Position numbers and translations under genes: made by a program. Below the pieces are notes generated by a model. The model was not told where the DNA came from. It saw only the letters and a list, made by a program, of their open reading frames with translations, and searched no databases. From Bradyrhizobium australiense (GTDB taxonomy: Bacteria > Pseudomonadota > Alphaproteobacteria > Rhizobiales > Xanthobacteraceae), in NCBI RefSeq assembly GCF_013114825.1, contig NZ_JAAVLX010000002.1, forward strand, positions 620,001-684,000: 64,000 nucleotides of DNA, in the 5' to 3' direction. Below are positions 52,990-61,499 of this stretch, in pieces; positions within the stretch are counted from its first letter, which is position 1, and each line of letters begins with the position of its first letter.

Positions 52990-53586
52990 TCAGGACTCGA
53001 TCGTCTCGCGATAGGCGGTCTTCCAGCCCCACGCCCCGGAGCCGTAGCCGCGCTTCATCACGCGTTCTTTGTAAATTTGGGCGATGATTTCGCCGTCGCC
53101 GGCGAGCAAGGATTTGGTCGAGCACATTTCGGCGCATAGTGGCAGCTTGCCCTCGGCGAGACGGTTCGCACCATACTTCTCGTACTCCTCCCTGCTGCCG
53201 TCGGCCTCGGGCCCGCCGGCGCAGAAGGTGCATTTGTCCATCTTGCCGCGCGAGCCGAAATTGCCGACCTTCGGATATTGCGGCGCACCGAATGGACACG
53301 CGTAGAAGCAATAACCGCAGCCGATGCACAGGTCCTTGGAGTGAAGCACGACGCCGTCGGCTGTGGTGTAGAAGCAATTCACCGGGCAAACCGCCGCGCA
53401 GGGCGCGTCGGTGCAATGCATGCAGGCCATCGAGACCGAACGCTCGCCCGGCTTGCCATCGTTGATAGTGACGACGCGGCGCCGGTTGATGCCCCAAGGC
53501 ACCTCGTGTTCGTTCTTGCAGGCAGTGACGCAGGCATTGCATTCGATGCAACGGTCGGCGTCGCAGAGAAATTTCATACGTGCCAT
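52990..53586 (-). CDS. fdoH: Formate dehydrogenase beta subunit, four [4Fe-4S] clusters
   Basis: This frame encodes 198 residues. Cys groups: CIECNACVTACKNEH, CMHCTDAPCAAVCPVNC, CIGCGYCFYACPFGAPQ, and CTFCAGGP with CAEMC. It carries electrons from FdoG to FdoI. It is shorter than E. coli FdoH (300 residues) because it lacks the C-terminal membrane helix, so attachment to FdoI must differ. It lies 12 bp after fdoG. Confidence 0.94.
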   Translation of the reverse strand: MARMKFLCDADRCIECNACVTACKNEHEVPWGINRRRVVTINDGKPGERSVSMACMHCTDAPCAAVCPVNCFYTTADGVVLHSKDLCIGCGYCFYACPFGAPQYPKVGNFGSRGKMDKCTFCAGGPEADGSREEYEKYGANRLAEGKLPLCAEMCSTKSLLAGDGEIIAQIYKERVMKRGYGSGAWGWKTAYRETIES

Positions 53587-53598
53587 GGTCGTTGCTCC

Positions 53599-56550
53599 TT
53601 ATGCCGCCGCGATTTGGCAGAGAGTGACTTTGGGCTCCTGCATACCGGTCGCGGGATCATATCCGTAAGTGGTGATCGTATTCGCGCTTTCGCCGAGAAC
53701 GATCGGATCGGTGCCCTTCGGGTAGGCGTCACGAAGGTCCTTGCCTGCGAACCAGCCGCCGAAGTGGAAGGGCATCCAGGCAACACCCTTGCCGACCCGC
53801 TCGGTAACCAGCGCCTTCATCTTGGCCTTGGAACTGCTCTCGGCGCCGGTGACCCAGACCCAGCCGCCGTCCTTGATGCCGCGTTCGGCGGCATCGGCCG
53901 GGCTGATCTCGATGAACATGTCCTGCTGCAATTCTGCGAGCCATGGGTTGGTTCGGGTTTCCTCACCGCCGCCCTCATATTCGACAAGGCGGCCCGAGGA
54001 CAGAATGAGCGGAAACTGCTTGGCGATCCCCTTCTCCACCGCCGCCTTCTGCACGGAGAAACCGATGTTGGGCACACGGAACTGCTTGGCGTCCGGCCGC
54101 GTCGGATACTTCGCCACCAGGTCCACGCGCGGAGTGTAGATCGGCTCGCGGTGCACCGGAATTGGGTCCGGCAGCCCGAAGGCATTCATGCGCGCCTTGC
54201 CGTTGCCGTACGGAACACAGCCGTGCTTGAGAGCCACACGCTGGATTCCGCCCGACAGATCGAGCGACCACGACACCGTGTCGGGATTGGCGGGATTGAT
54301 CTTGCTGATGACGGCCATCTCGGCCTCGGTCAGCTCCGTATCCCAGCCGAGTTTCTTGAGGCTCGCCAAGGTGAACTCCGGATAGCCATCCTGGATCCCG
54401 GAATCTTTGGAATAGGAGCCATCCGCCAGCAGGCTAACCTTTCGCGTCGAGCCGTCGGGAAGCTTATCCTCGCGCTCGACGCCGAAACGCGGCCGGAACG
54501 TGCCGCCGCCGTCCATCACCGAGAGATTGGTGTTGTAGAGCAGCGGCGTGCCCGGATGCTTGACTTCCGGAGATCCCCAGCACGGCCACGGCAGTCCATA
54601 ATAGTCGCCGCCGACTTCAGGATCGTCCTTGGGCGCCCGCATCGTCAGCATGTCGAACTTCGCCTGGTTCTTCATGTGCGCCTTGAGCCGCTCGGGCGAT
54701 TGCCCGCAATAGCCGGTCGACCAGCTTCCGCGATTCATCTCGCGCAACACATCCTCGGCTTCCGGAAGATTATTCTCGACCTTGATGTTCTTGAACATCT
54801 TGTCGGCGAATCCGAGTTTCTTCGCCATCAAATAGATCACCTCAAGATCGTCCTTCGATTCGAAGATCGGCTTGACGATCTGTTCGCCCCACTGCAGCGA
54901 GCGGTTCGAGGCAACGCGCGAACCCTTGCACTCGAATTGCGTGGCAACCGGGAGAATGTAGACGCCATCCTTGCGTCCCGCCTCGACGGCGAGCGAGGCC
55001 CAGGTGGTCGGATGCGGGTCGGCTATGACGAGCAACTCGAGCGCCTTCAGGCCGTTGAGGGATTCAGGAATGCGCGTGATGCTGTTGCTGGCATGTCCCT
55101 GCACGAACACCGCCCGCACATTGTCTTTCTGCGCGACTTGATCTTTCGGCAGCGTCACCGCGTCAAACCAACGGGTGAGCGGGATGCCGGGCGTTTCCAT
55201 GATCTGCTTGGAGTCGAAGCGCGACTTCAAGAACTCGTAATCGACTTCCCAAACCCGCGACCAATGCTTCCAGGCACCTTCGGCGAGGCCGTAATAGAAC
55301 GGCAACGTGACGATATCGAGCCCGACGTCGGTTGCTCCCTGCACGTTGTCATGGCCACGGAAGATGTTGGCTCCCGTGCCGGCCTTGCCTACGTTGCCGG
55401 TCATCAATAGGGCGATGCAACTCGCCCGTACGTTCGCGGTGCCGACGGTCTTCTGGGTCTGGCCCATGGCCCAGATCAGCGTTGCCGGCTTCTCCGTCGC
55501 AAACATCTTTGCAACGCGCTTGAGCTGTTCGCCAGGAACTCCGCTGACGCGCTCGACCTCTTCCGGATTCCACTTCTCCACTTCCTCGCGGAGCTCCTCG
55601 AAACCGTATACGCGCTGTTTGATGAACTCCTTGTCCTCCCAGCCGTTCTGGAGGATGTGCCACATCATGCCGTAGAGCACCGGGATGTCGGTGCCCGGCC
55701 GCATGCGCACATATTCGGTCGCGTGAGCGGCGGTTCGGGTCATGCGTGGGTCGATGACGATAAAGTTGGCCTTTTGCAGCTCCTTGCCCTCGAGCAGATG
55801 CTGCATCGATATCGGATGCGCCTCGGCCGGATTGCCGCCCATGATGACCTGGGTTTTCGCATTGCGGATGTCGTTGAAGCTGTTGGTCATCGCGCCGTAG
55901 CCCCAGGTATTGGCCACGCCGGTGACGGTCGTCGAATGGCAGATACGCGCTTGATGATCGGTATTGTTGGTGCCCCAGAACGCGCCGAGCTTGCGGAACA
56001 GATAGGAGCCCTCATTCGTCATCTTGGCAGATCCCAGCCAATAGACGGAATCGGGGCCCGACTTTTCACGAATTGCCGTGAATTTGTCGCCAATCTCGTT
56101 GACGGCCGTCTCCCACGAGACCCGCGTCCACTGCCCGTTGACGAGCTTCATTGGATAGCGAAGCCGCCGCTCGCTGTGGACCAGTTCGCGCACCGATGCG
56201 CCCTTGGCACAATGCGATCCGCGATTGATTGGCGAATCCCAACTCGGCTCCTGCCCGATCCAAACTCCGTTCAGCACTTCCGCAGTCACGGTGCACCCGA
56301 CCGCACAATGCGTACAGATGCTCTTGCGGACGGTCGCCCCCGAGGTGAGCGGCCCGGCCGCGGCAGCTTCCGCCTTGCGGACGCTGCCGACCGGCAGCGT
56401 GCTCAGCGCAGCCAGCGCGCCGCCGGCAAGGCCAGAGCGGCGCAGGAAAGCACGGCGATCGAGACCGCCGCCGCCCTGCCCCAACAAGGCCTGCGCAACT
56501 GATCCGCGACGGCCAGATTCGGAACGTTGTTCTGTTCTCCTGATCAGCAC
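53599..56550 (-). CDS. fdoG: Formate dehydrogenase alpha subunit, molybdopterin enzyme
   Basis: This frame encodes 983 residues. The twin-arginine signal is RRAFLRRSGLAGG (residues 32-44), so it is exported folded. The proximal [4Fe-4S] Cys are 79, 82, 86 and 114. The active-site residue is Cys204-His205 in DHQARICHSTTV, where E. coli FdnG has selenocysteine. Bis-MGD contacts such as VIMGGNPAEAHPIS and RMRPGTDIPVLYGMM are in place. It oxidises formate to CO2 in the periplasm. The gap to its TAT-bearing neighbour is 10 bp. Confidence 0.96.
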   Translation of the reverse strand: MLIRRTEQRSESGRRGSVAQALLGQGGGGLDRRAFLRRSGLAGGALAALSTLPVGSVRKAEAAAAGPLTSGATVRKSICTHCAVGCTVTAEVLNGVWIGQEPSWDSPINRGSHCAKGASVRELVHSERRLRYPMKLVNGQWTRVSWETAVNEIGDKFTAIREKSGPDSVYWLGSAKMTNEGSYLFRKLGAFWGTNNTDHQARICHSTTVTGVANTWGYGAMTNSFNDIRNAKTQVIMGGNPAEAHPISMQHLLEGKELQKANFIVIDPRMTRTAAHATEYVRMRPGTDIPVLYGMMWHILQNGWEDKEFIKQRVYGFEELREEVEKWNPEEVERVSGVPGEQLKRVAKMFATEKPATLIWAMGQTQKTVGTANVRASCIALLMTGNVGKAGTGANIFRGHDNVQGATDVGLDIVTLPFYYGLAEGAWKHWSRVWEVDYEFLKSRFDSKQIMETPGIPLTRWFDAVTLPKDQVAQKDNVRAVFVQGHASNSITRIPESLNGLKALELLVIADPHPTTWASLAVEAGRKDGVYILPVATQFECKGSRVASNRSLQWGEQIVKPIFESKDDLEVIYLMAKKLGFADKMFKNIKVENNLPEAEDVLREMNRGSWSTGYCGQSPERLKAHMKNQAKFDMLTMRAPKDDPEVGGDYYGLPWPCWGSPEVKHPGTPLLYNTNLSVMDGGGTFRPRFGVEREDKLPDGSTRKVSLLADGSYSKDSGIQDGYPEFTLASLKKLGWDTELTEAEMAVISKINPANPDTVSWSLDLSGGIQRVALKHGCVPYGNGKARMNAFGLPDPIPVHREPIYTPRVDLVAKYPTRPDAKQFRVPNIGFSVQKAAVEKGIAKQFPLILSSGRLVEYEGGGEETRTNPWLAELQQDMFIEISPADAAERGIKDGGWVWVTGAESSSKAKMKALVTERVGKGVAWMPFHFGGWFAGKDLRDAYPKGTDPIVLGESANTITTYGYDPATGMQEPKVTLCQIAAA

Positions 56551-56560
56551 GGCGGCCTCC

Positions 56561-56770
56561 TCAAGCAGGATAACGATTGACGCGGTAAAACGCCTTCACG
56601 TGATCGGTTTCCTTGTAGCGCGCCTTGCGCTTTTCATCATTGTTCTCGCTGTCGGCATGCGCGGGCGTGATCAATGGCGTCGCCAGCGTCGCACCGGCAC
56701 CGACCGCGCCCGCGCCGACCTTGCGCAAGAAATCGCGGCGACCAACTGTCGTTTTCTTCTCGTCCCTCAT
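56561..56770 (-). CDS. Formate dehydrogenase-associated TAT-signal small protein
   Basis: This frame encodes 69 residues. It carries VGRRDFLRKVGAGAVGAGAT, a twin-arginine signal, then a short polar tail ending AFYRVNRYPA. It matches the 'formate dehydrogenase region TAT target' type (TIGR02811-like). It probably travels with the FDH complex; function unknown. It lies 10 bp before fdoG. Confidence 0.82.
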   Translation of the reverse strand: MRDEKKTTVGRRDFLRKVGAGAVGAGATLATPLITPAHADSENNDEKRKARYKETDHVKAFYRVNRYPA

Positions 56771-56798
56771 CGCATCTCTCCCGGACCAGCGCCCCTGG

Positions 56799-57587
56799 TC
56801 AGTTGGCGAAGGTAAAAGATTCAGTTTCGATTTTCATAAACACTTGGCCGAGCGTCCCGACCGATTTGTAAAACTTGGCACTCGTTGCCCGCTCCATGTC
56901 GGCGAACATGCGCCCCATCCACGAGACGATGTGCTTCTCGAAGAAAGCGCGCTGGCTTGCTTCCGATGCCGGGAAGCGGCCAGACGCAAATCCAGCCATG
57001 ATCTCGCACAACGTGCCCGCATGATCCTCGGGTTCGAAATTGTTCTCGACGCGCTCGATGCCGCGTGCGGCGAGGTCATCGCGAAGACGGGAAAGTGGGC
57101 GTTCGTTGAGAAAGCCGGTCAGATAGTAGGAAGCATAGGGCAACAGCTCGCCACGCCCGAGACCTACGAACAGATCGAAATATTCGCGCTCGACACCGGT
57201 GGTCACGACCTCCGATGCGGCCTCAGCCAAGGCGGCATGGGCGCGACCAAGCGGCGTTGTGTCGCCGCGCAAATGCGCGATCTCACCAAGCAAGGCGTTC
57301 GACGGCGGACTGGAAAGCAATACGGCGAGCAGTTCGTATTCCCGCGCGCGAGCGGCATCGACGGGATCGATAATATCGATAATATTGTCTGGCACAGCGG
57401 ACTCGGCATAGAGATCGGGACGAAGTTGTTGACGCGGCACGCCGGTCGCGGTCTCCACCGCAATCACCCTTCCAACAGGCACCCTGTTCCAATTTGAGAC
57501 CGAAGGCTGCGCAATGCCAATTTTGCGGGCAAGCTGAGCAACGCCGCCTGCTGCATCAATGGCACGATCTAGGCCCGCATCGCGCAT
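56799..57587 (-). CDS. HTH (Cro/YdaS-like) - TorD chaperone fusion
   Basis: This frame encodes 262 residues. The first 60 form a small HTH: LDRAIDAAGGVAQLARKIGI then AQPSVSNWNRVPVGR. Residues about 90-262 are a TorD/DmsD family all-helical chaperone: GRGELLPYASYYLTGFLNER, then FEPEDHAGTLCEIMAGFASG. TorD-type chaperones bind TAT signals of molybdoenzymes and help insert cofactor. The fusion could report apo-enzyme load to the operon promoter. ATG 57587 is chosen; the open frame upstream lacks similarity. Confidence 0.88.
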   Translation of the reverse strand: MRDAGLDRAIDAAGGVAQLARKIGIAQPSVSNWNRVPVGRVIAVETATGVPRQQLRPDLYAESAVPDNIIDIIDPVDAARAREYELLAVLLSSPPSNALLGEIAHLRGDTTPLGRAHAALAEAASEVVTTGVEREYFDLFVGLGRGELLPYASYYLTGFLNERPLSRLRDDLAARGIERVENNFEPEDHAGTLCEIMAGFASGRFPASEASQRAFFEKHIVSWMGRMFADMERATSAKFYKSVGTLGQVFMKIETESFTFAN

Positions 57588-57676
57588 GTGGACCTCCCAT
57601 CCCAGGTGCCAAGCGCTTGATATCGCTTTAGTTGGAAGAATTCTAAACGGGGGTTCCCGAGCGGTCAATCGGTAGG

Positions 57677-57693
57677 TATAGTCCGAAACTATA
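57677..57693. promoter_or_regulatory. Inverted repeat upstream of the HTH-TorD gene
   Basis: TATAGTCCGAAACTATA has 6-bp perfect arms and a 5-bp spacer. It lies 90 bp upstream of the start, in the only sizeable gap (121 bp) of the cluster, and is a candidate operator for the HTH domain. Confidence 0.55.
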
Positions 57694-57708
57694 GCATTTC
57701 GTCGCAAG

Positions 57709-58374
57709 CTAACGAGGTCGCGCACCGCCATGTGTGCGGCGCCGAATGGGAGGGTCCTCGCTGTCGCTTGCCTCTGCGGTCGACGGTTGCGATGCAGCAG
57801 AACTTGTCGCCGGTTCAGCCGGCGTGGACTCCTCCGCCGTATTCGGCGCGCCTATCACTTCCGTAGGATTCGGCTCTTCCGCGGGATTGCGCCCGGAAGA
57901 AGCCAGCCGCCCGACTTCCTTGACCTCTCCGACTGGGTCTGTGAGCGCCTCGGCAGCCTTCCTGACACCTCCGACGATCCGGTCGACGAGCCCACGAAGC
58001 TCCGCCTCTGAGCAGTCGAGCGGTCCGAATCCAGGCATCGCATTCGGATCATTGAAATCCCAGGCGTTCTCCGCAAGCCCGATAAAATCCCGTATGGCAG
58101 GATCGGCGGTCCAGGCGCGACGAAGCGCCGCACGGCTCAATTCCTGTGGAATGCCTTTGCGGAGGAAAGCCGTGATGTCCGTGCCGGCATCGATCGAATC
58201 GATTGGCGGCAAGTTCGACAGATCGACCTCCGACGCTCCCGGGTCTTCAGCCGCATTCGAGGGAGGGGCCGGGCTGGGCGCCGGCGTCGGCTCGGCCGGC
58301 GGCAAAGCATCGTTGCCGGACTTCGTTTCCCGCTTTAGGCGAGACCAGCGCGCAAGGAATTCCTCGTCGCTCAT
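57709..58374 (-). CDS. DUF3306 protein
   Basis: This frame encodes 221 residues. The conserved part is EEFLARWSRLKRETKSG and, after a Pro/Ala linker, LRRAWTADPAIRDFIGLAENAWDFNDPN. The C-terminal 70 residues are Pro, Ser, Glu and Ala-rich and end in RRRTHGGARPR, probably disordered. The family is found next to formate dehydrogenases and DUF3305; function unknown. The start overlaps DUF3305 by 4 bp. Confidence 0.88.
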   Translation of the reverse strand: MSDEEFLARWSRLKRETKSGNDALPPAEPTPAPSPAPPSNAAEDPGASEVDLSNLPPIDSIDAGTDITAFLRKGIPQELSRAALRRAWTADPAIRDFIGLAENAWDFNDPNAMPGFGPLDCSEAELRGLVDRIVGGVRKAAEALTDPVGEVKEVGRLASSGRNPAEEPNPTEVIGAPNTAEESTPAEPATSSAASQPSTAEASDSEDPPIRRRTHGGARPR

Positions 58375-58880
58375 TCGTGCCCGCCTTCCTGATGACGCCG
58401 CGCAAGCGCTTCCGGATCTGCGCGACCGAGCTTTCGCTTGACGAATTCTCGTTCGACGTGGTGCTCGCCAATGAACTTTTCAATCGCCTCGCGACATACT
58501 TCGGGCATCGGCACCGCTTCGACAAGGTTGACGCCTGCTATGGTGAAGGCCTCTCCTTCCGCGGGATCGGCGGTGACCGCCGAAACTGCGTAGGGCCAGG
58601 GCCCCTCTGAAGGGCTCAACACGACCCAGATGCTGGGCGAGCGGGACGCAAGATTATCTCGATAGCGCTCCGTTTCGGAACGGTAGAGATCGACGGTGGC
58701 GCTGCCGGCATAATAGATCGCCGTCTCGTCCTCCTCGCGCAGCAGCGTCCACGGCTTCATCTCAGGTTCATCCGGCAAAACGCCGATGCCGCGCCAGACG
58801 AAATCAATCCATGGGGAATCGGCTTTGTGGCGTTCGACCACGACGCCTACGGGAATGCGCAACAAGGGTGTCGTGCTCAA
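58371..58880 (-). CDS. DUF3305 protein
   Basis: This frame encodes 169 residues from a TTG start at 58880. The pattern IPVGVVVERHKADSPWIDFVW and LPDEPEMKPWTLLREEDETA matches DUF3305. The TTG overlaps the stop of a 23-codon frame (TTGA), giving coupling. The C-terminus VKRKLGRADPEALARRHQEGG is basic. Role unknown; a maturation role is inferred from context. Confidence 0.87.
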   Translation of the reverse strand: MSTTPLLRIPVGVVVERHKADSPWIDFVWRGIGVLPDEPEMKPWTLLREEDETAIYYAGSATVDLYRSETERYRDNLASRSPSIWVVLSPSEGPWPYAVSAVTADPAEGEAFTIAGVNLVEAVPMPEVCREAIEKFIGEHHVEREFVKRKLGRADPEALARRHQEGGHE

Positions 58881-58948
58881 CTTGAAGACTCCAGGTACTT
58901 GATCAGCAATTCCATACCGATTTCACGGGACCATGCGGTCATTGCCAT
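58877..58948 (-). CDS. 23-residue peptide coupled to DUF3305
   Basis: The frame reads MAMTAWSREIGMELLI then KYLESSS. A GGAGG site lies 9 bp before the ATG. Its TGA overlaps the TTG start of DUF3305, so ribosomes finishing it could restart there. It may be a leader peptide or a real micro-protein. Confidence 0.5.
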   Translation of the reverse strand: MAMTAWSREIGMELLIKYLESSS

Positions 58949-58973
58949 GCTCGATCCTCCATTTGGTGACCGC

Positions 58974-59996
58974 TCATGCGACATTCGCGGCCGCTGACAG
59001 CGGCAACCCCGCGACCAGATTCTGCGGCTTCAATCTCACCACCCTGTCCGCGCCCATGGCGAGGATGAGGTAGACCGGCTTGTCGCCGACCCGCTCGTCG
59101 ACCAGCCGCACATCCTCGAAGGTCAGCCGCATCAGGGCAACGATTCGTTCGGCAACGCCGTTCTCCAGCCGCTCGCCGCGCCACAGCGCATTGCCGATCC
59201 GCGTCGCCTCGCTGTCGAGGCCGACGAACCAGCGCCAGTCCCGGTCCTCGATCGAGGCGATGGTTTCGACGCTGACGGTAACGCCGAGCAGATGAGCGAT
59301 CCAGCGCTCGACAACCCGGCACAGCCCGGCGCGCGCTTTTTTGTTGCCGCCGATGTTCATCACCATCGCGTGCGCGTCCGACCGCGACCAGTAGGTCCAG
59401 GCGTTTTCGTCGTCCATGACGTCCATCTCGCCAAAGGACTTCGGCTGCTGCAGCATGGCTGTCAGCGGCGATGAATGCAGGTCATGGTGGGCATGCTGCT
59501 CCGCCTCGATGACTTCCGCATCGGCGAGCAGCAACGTGCCTTCGTGAACGGCGGCCAATTGGCTGCGATAGAACAACTCCGCAGCACGCAACATATAAGG
59601 GTCGTCGCAGCCTTCGAGCGCGTTGCGCAGGATCAGGTGGCACAGCTGCGACAGAAAGATCGGCGGCAGATCGCCAGTCCCCTTGCGGGCCAGCGCGACA
59701 TAGACCGCTTCCAGCGACGGCGCCGCTATCAGCCGGTCGCGGAAATGCACCATGAAGGACCAGTTTTCCCGCGCGTCGGCGTCGGCGAGCGCGGCAATCT
59801 CCGCGCTCGAAACCGGTCGCAACGGATCGGCCATCAGGGTTGCATGCAGATGGCGCTCGGCCTCGCAGGCGTCGGCCGGCGGCATCAATTCGGGCCGTGC
59901 CAGATAGGCCATAATGAGTTCGGGCGTGGCGACCAACCCGCCGTGGTCGGCGCGGCGCGTGAGGTGATGGCCCGAGGCGACCCAGAATTCTCTCAT
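58974..59996 (-). CDS. DUF6352-like protein
   Basis: This frame encodes 340 residues, soluble, without Cys motif for a cluster. It begins MREFWVASGHHLTRRADHGG. Inner segments: FLSQLCHLILRNALEGCDDP and FWSRSDAHAM-like YWSRSDAHAMVMNIGGN. It was recognised as the DUF6352 type from memory only. No catalytic motif is evident. It overlaps the upstream gene by 4 bp. Confidence 0.75.
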   Translation of the reverse strand: MREFWVASGHHLTRRADHGGLVATPELIMAYLARPELMPPADACEAERHLHATLMADPLRPVSSAEIAALADADARENWSFMVHFRDRLIAAPSLEAVYVALARKGTGDLPPIFLSQLCHLILRNALEGCDDPYMLRAAELFYRSQLAAVHEGTLLLADAEVIEAEQHAHHDLHSSPLTAMLQQPKSFGEMDVMDDENAWTYWSRSDAHAMVMNIGGNKKARAGLCRVVERWIAHLLGVTVSVETIASIEDRDWRWFVGLDSEATRIGNALWRGERLENGVAERIVALMRLTFEDVRLVDERVGDKPVYLILAMGADRVVRLKPQNLVAGLPLSAAANVA

Positions 59997-60568
59997 GTAC
60001 GATCCGTCGTAGTGGCGTCACTCCTGATCAGCCCAAGAAGATCGACCTCTTCGGCAGGTTCAACATCACCTTCGACTTCATGGAAGGTAAAGGCGCTGGC
60101 ATGGGCGTGCAACTGGTCGGTATCCGCGGCGGCCGGGCGCGGCTTGAGGGTACGAAAGCGTTCGCGGATTTCGCCGTTTTCGACGCTGCGCTGCACGGCA
60201 AGCAGCGTCTGCGGCGGATGTTCGCAGAGCGACGCCGCAAACGCGATCTCTTCCTCGGCGGCAAGGCGCGCGGCCTCGGCATCGGGTGCCCCGAATTTCT
60301 CCATCAACTGCGCGGCCAGCCGCTCGACCATCGCCTGCCGCTCCGCCTCGCTCGCTTCGGTAACCACGGCAAGTGTCGACCATCCCAAACTGTCGATCCC
60401 GAGAAAGCCGGAACGCAGCGCCACGCGCTGCTTCTGGCCGAGCGAGGCCGGATCCCGGTTCCAGAAAACGAACGCGCCGGAAACCGCCCATTCGCCGGGT
60501 TCCGCCGCCCGCTCGAACACCAAGGTATCGGATGGGTCCAGCCTTATTGTTCGCGGAAATTTCAGCAT
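59993..60568 (-). CDS. DUF6505-like protein
   Basis: This frame encodes 191 residues. MLKFPRTIRLDPSDTLVFER starts at 60568; the longer frame overlaps the next gene and is rejected. VSGAFVFWNRDPASLGQKQR and FLGIDSLGWSTLAVVTEASE are conserved-looking. It is probably DUF6505. Function unknown; it is always close to the ligase-like and DUF6352 genes here. Confidence 0.75.
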   Translation of the reverse strand: MLKFPRTIRLDPSDTLVFERAAEPGEWAVSGAFVFWNRDPASLGQKQRVALRSGFLGIDSLGWSTLAVVTEASEAERQAMVERLAAQLMEKFGAPDAEAARLAAEEEIAFAASLCEHPPQTLLAVQRSVENGEIRERFRTLKPRPAAADTDQLHAHASAFTFHEVEGDVEPAEEVDLLGLIRSDATTTDRT

Positions 60569-60575
60569 ATCCGCC

Positions 60576-61310
60576 TCATCCGAATTTCGGACCGCGTGCC
60601 CGCGGATCATACCAAGCGGCGCGTCCCAGCGCATCCACGAGACTGCTCCGCTCCGGCGCTCCACTGCCAGCCGGCAGACTGACCAGTAGATCGCCGTTGA
60701 GGTCGATGCCCCGGCGCTCGCCGGCCTTGCGCTTGGGCAGCCGTTCCAGATAGTCCCGCGCGATCGCCTCGAAGCCGCGCTCCTTCCAGCGGTCGAACGC
60801 CGTCATCAGGTGGCGGGCGAAGCTTTCGATGATCCCATCGGTATCGACCAGTTCGAAACCTTCGCTCAGCAGGGACACGCCCGAGGCCGCCTGCACCTCT
60901 GGAAGATGCGCCATGGCGGCGGCGCGCAGGATCACGCCGAAAACGAGCCATGAGGGTATGTCGTATTCGGTGCATTCAGCGGGCCAGCCGAGCCGCCCGC
61001 CGCCGAGTAATCCCGCGTCAAACCGGATCGCGTCGGGCCAGTCGAAACTGACCTCCCGCTCCGGTGGACAATGGGCGGCAATCGCGTCCGCCAGCGCGTT
61101 CATGCCGGCAAAGAACGCCCGGCGCGCCGACTTGAGCGGCTCGTCGGGTTCAAGCACCACCGCGAATTCGACCAGATCGTAGCGGCGAACCCAAACTAGC
61201 GTCCCGGCCCCCGCCTCGCCCGCTATCTCGCAGCCGTGCGCAAAGGCGTCGCCGAGCTCGCGCAACGCGACCAAAGTATAACCGGGTGGCAAATCGAGCG
61301 TCTGTTCCAT
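60576..61310 (-). CDS. Biotin/lipoate ligase-fold protein, likely inactive
   Basis: This frame encodes 244 residues. The BPL/LplA fold (residues 1-180) is followed by a DUF4444-type C-terminus (RRGIDLNGDLLVSLPAGSG). By hand alignment with BirA, WPND and the catalytic Lys of RKLAGIL become WPDA (91-94) and Leu101 in DAGLLGGGRLGW. It may therefore bind rather than ligate. It is first of the minus-strand cluster that leads to formate dehydrogenase. A start seven codons upstream is possible. Confidence 0.72.
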   Translation of the reverse strand: MEQTLDLPPGYTLVALRELGDAFAHGCEIAGEAGAGTLVWVRRYDLVEFAVVLEPDEPLKSARRAFFAGMNALADAIAAHCPPEREVSFDWPDAIRFDAGLLGGGRLGWPAECTEYDIPSWLVFGVILRAAAMAHLPEVQAASGVSLLSEGFELVDTDGIIESFARHLMTAFDRWKERGFEAIARDYLERLPKRKAGERRGIDLNGDLLVSLPAGSGAPERSSLVDALGRAAWYDPRARGPKFG

Positions 61311-61499
61311 ATCTCTTGGACGAACGATCACGAGCGGCTAGCCCCTAATTGCTCCGCGAGCCGCTTGTGTATGCTATCCCGCGCAAGTTGGCCACGCGAG
61401 CGGCCTTTGTATCTTGCAGATATCCGTCCGAGCGGTTACCGCAGAACCGTAGGATGAAGCAACAACCCGCTTGATGCTCCGGGTTCAAGGTATTTCAAC
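61311..61499. promoter_or_regulatory. Divergent promoter region
   Basis: 189 bp lie between the ligase-like and the 4Fe-4S genes. It holds a small inverted repeat (CGGTT...AACCG around 61433-61449) but no motif that I can assign. Confidence 0.35.

Noticed and set aside
53278..55410. 710-codon plus-strand frame
   Set aside because: It lies opposite fdoG/fdoH, which have clear Fe-S and molybdopterin motifs; the plus frame has no family features and is a high-GC shadow.
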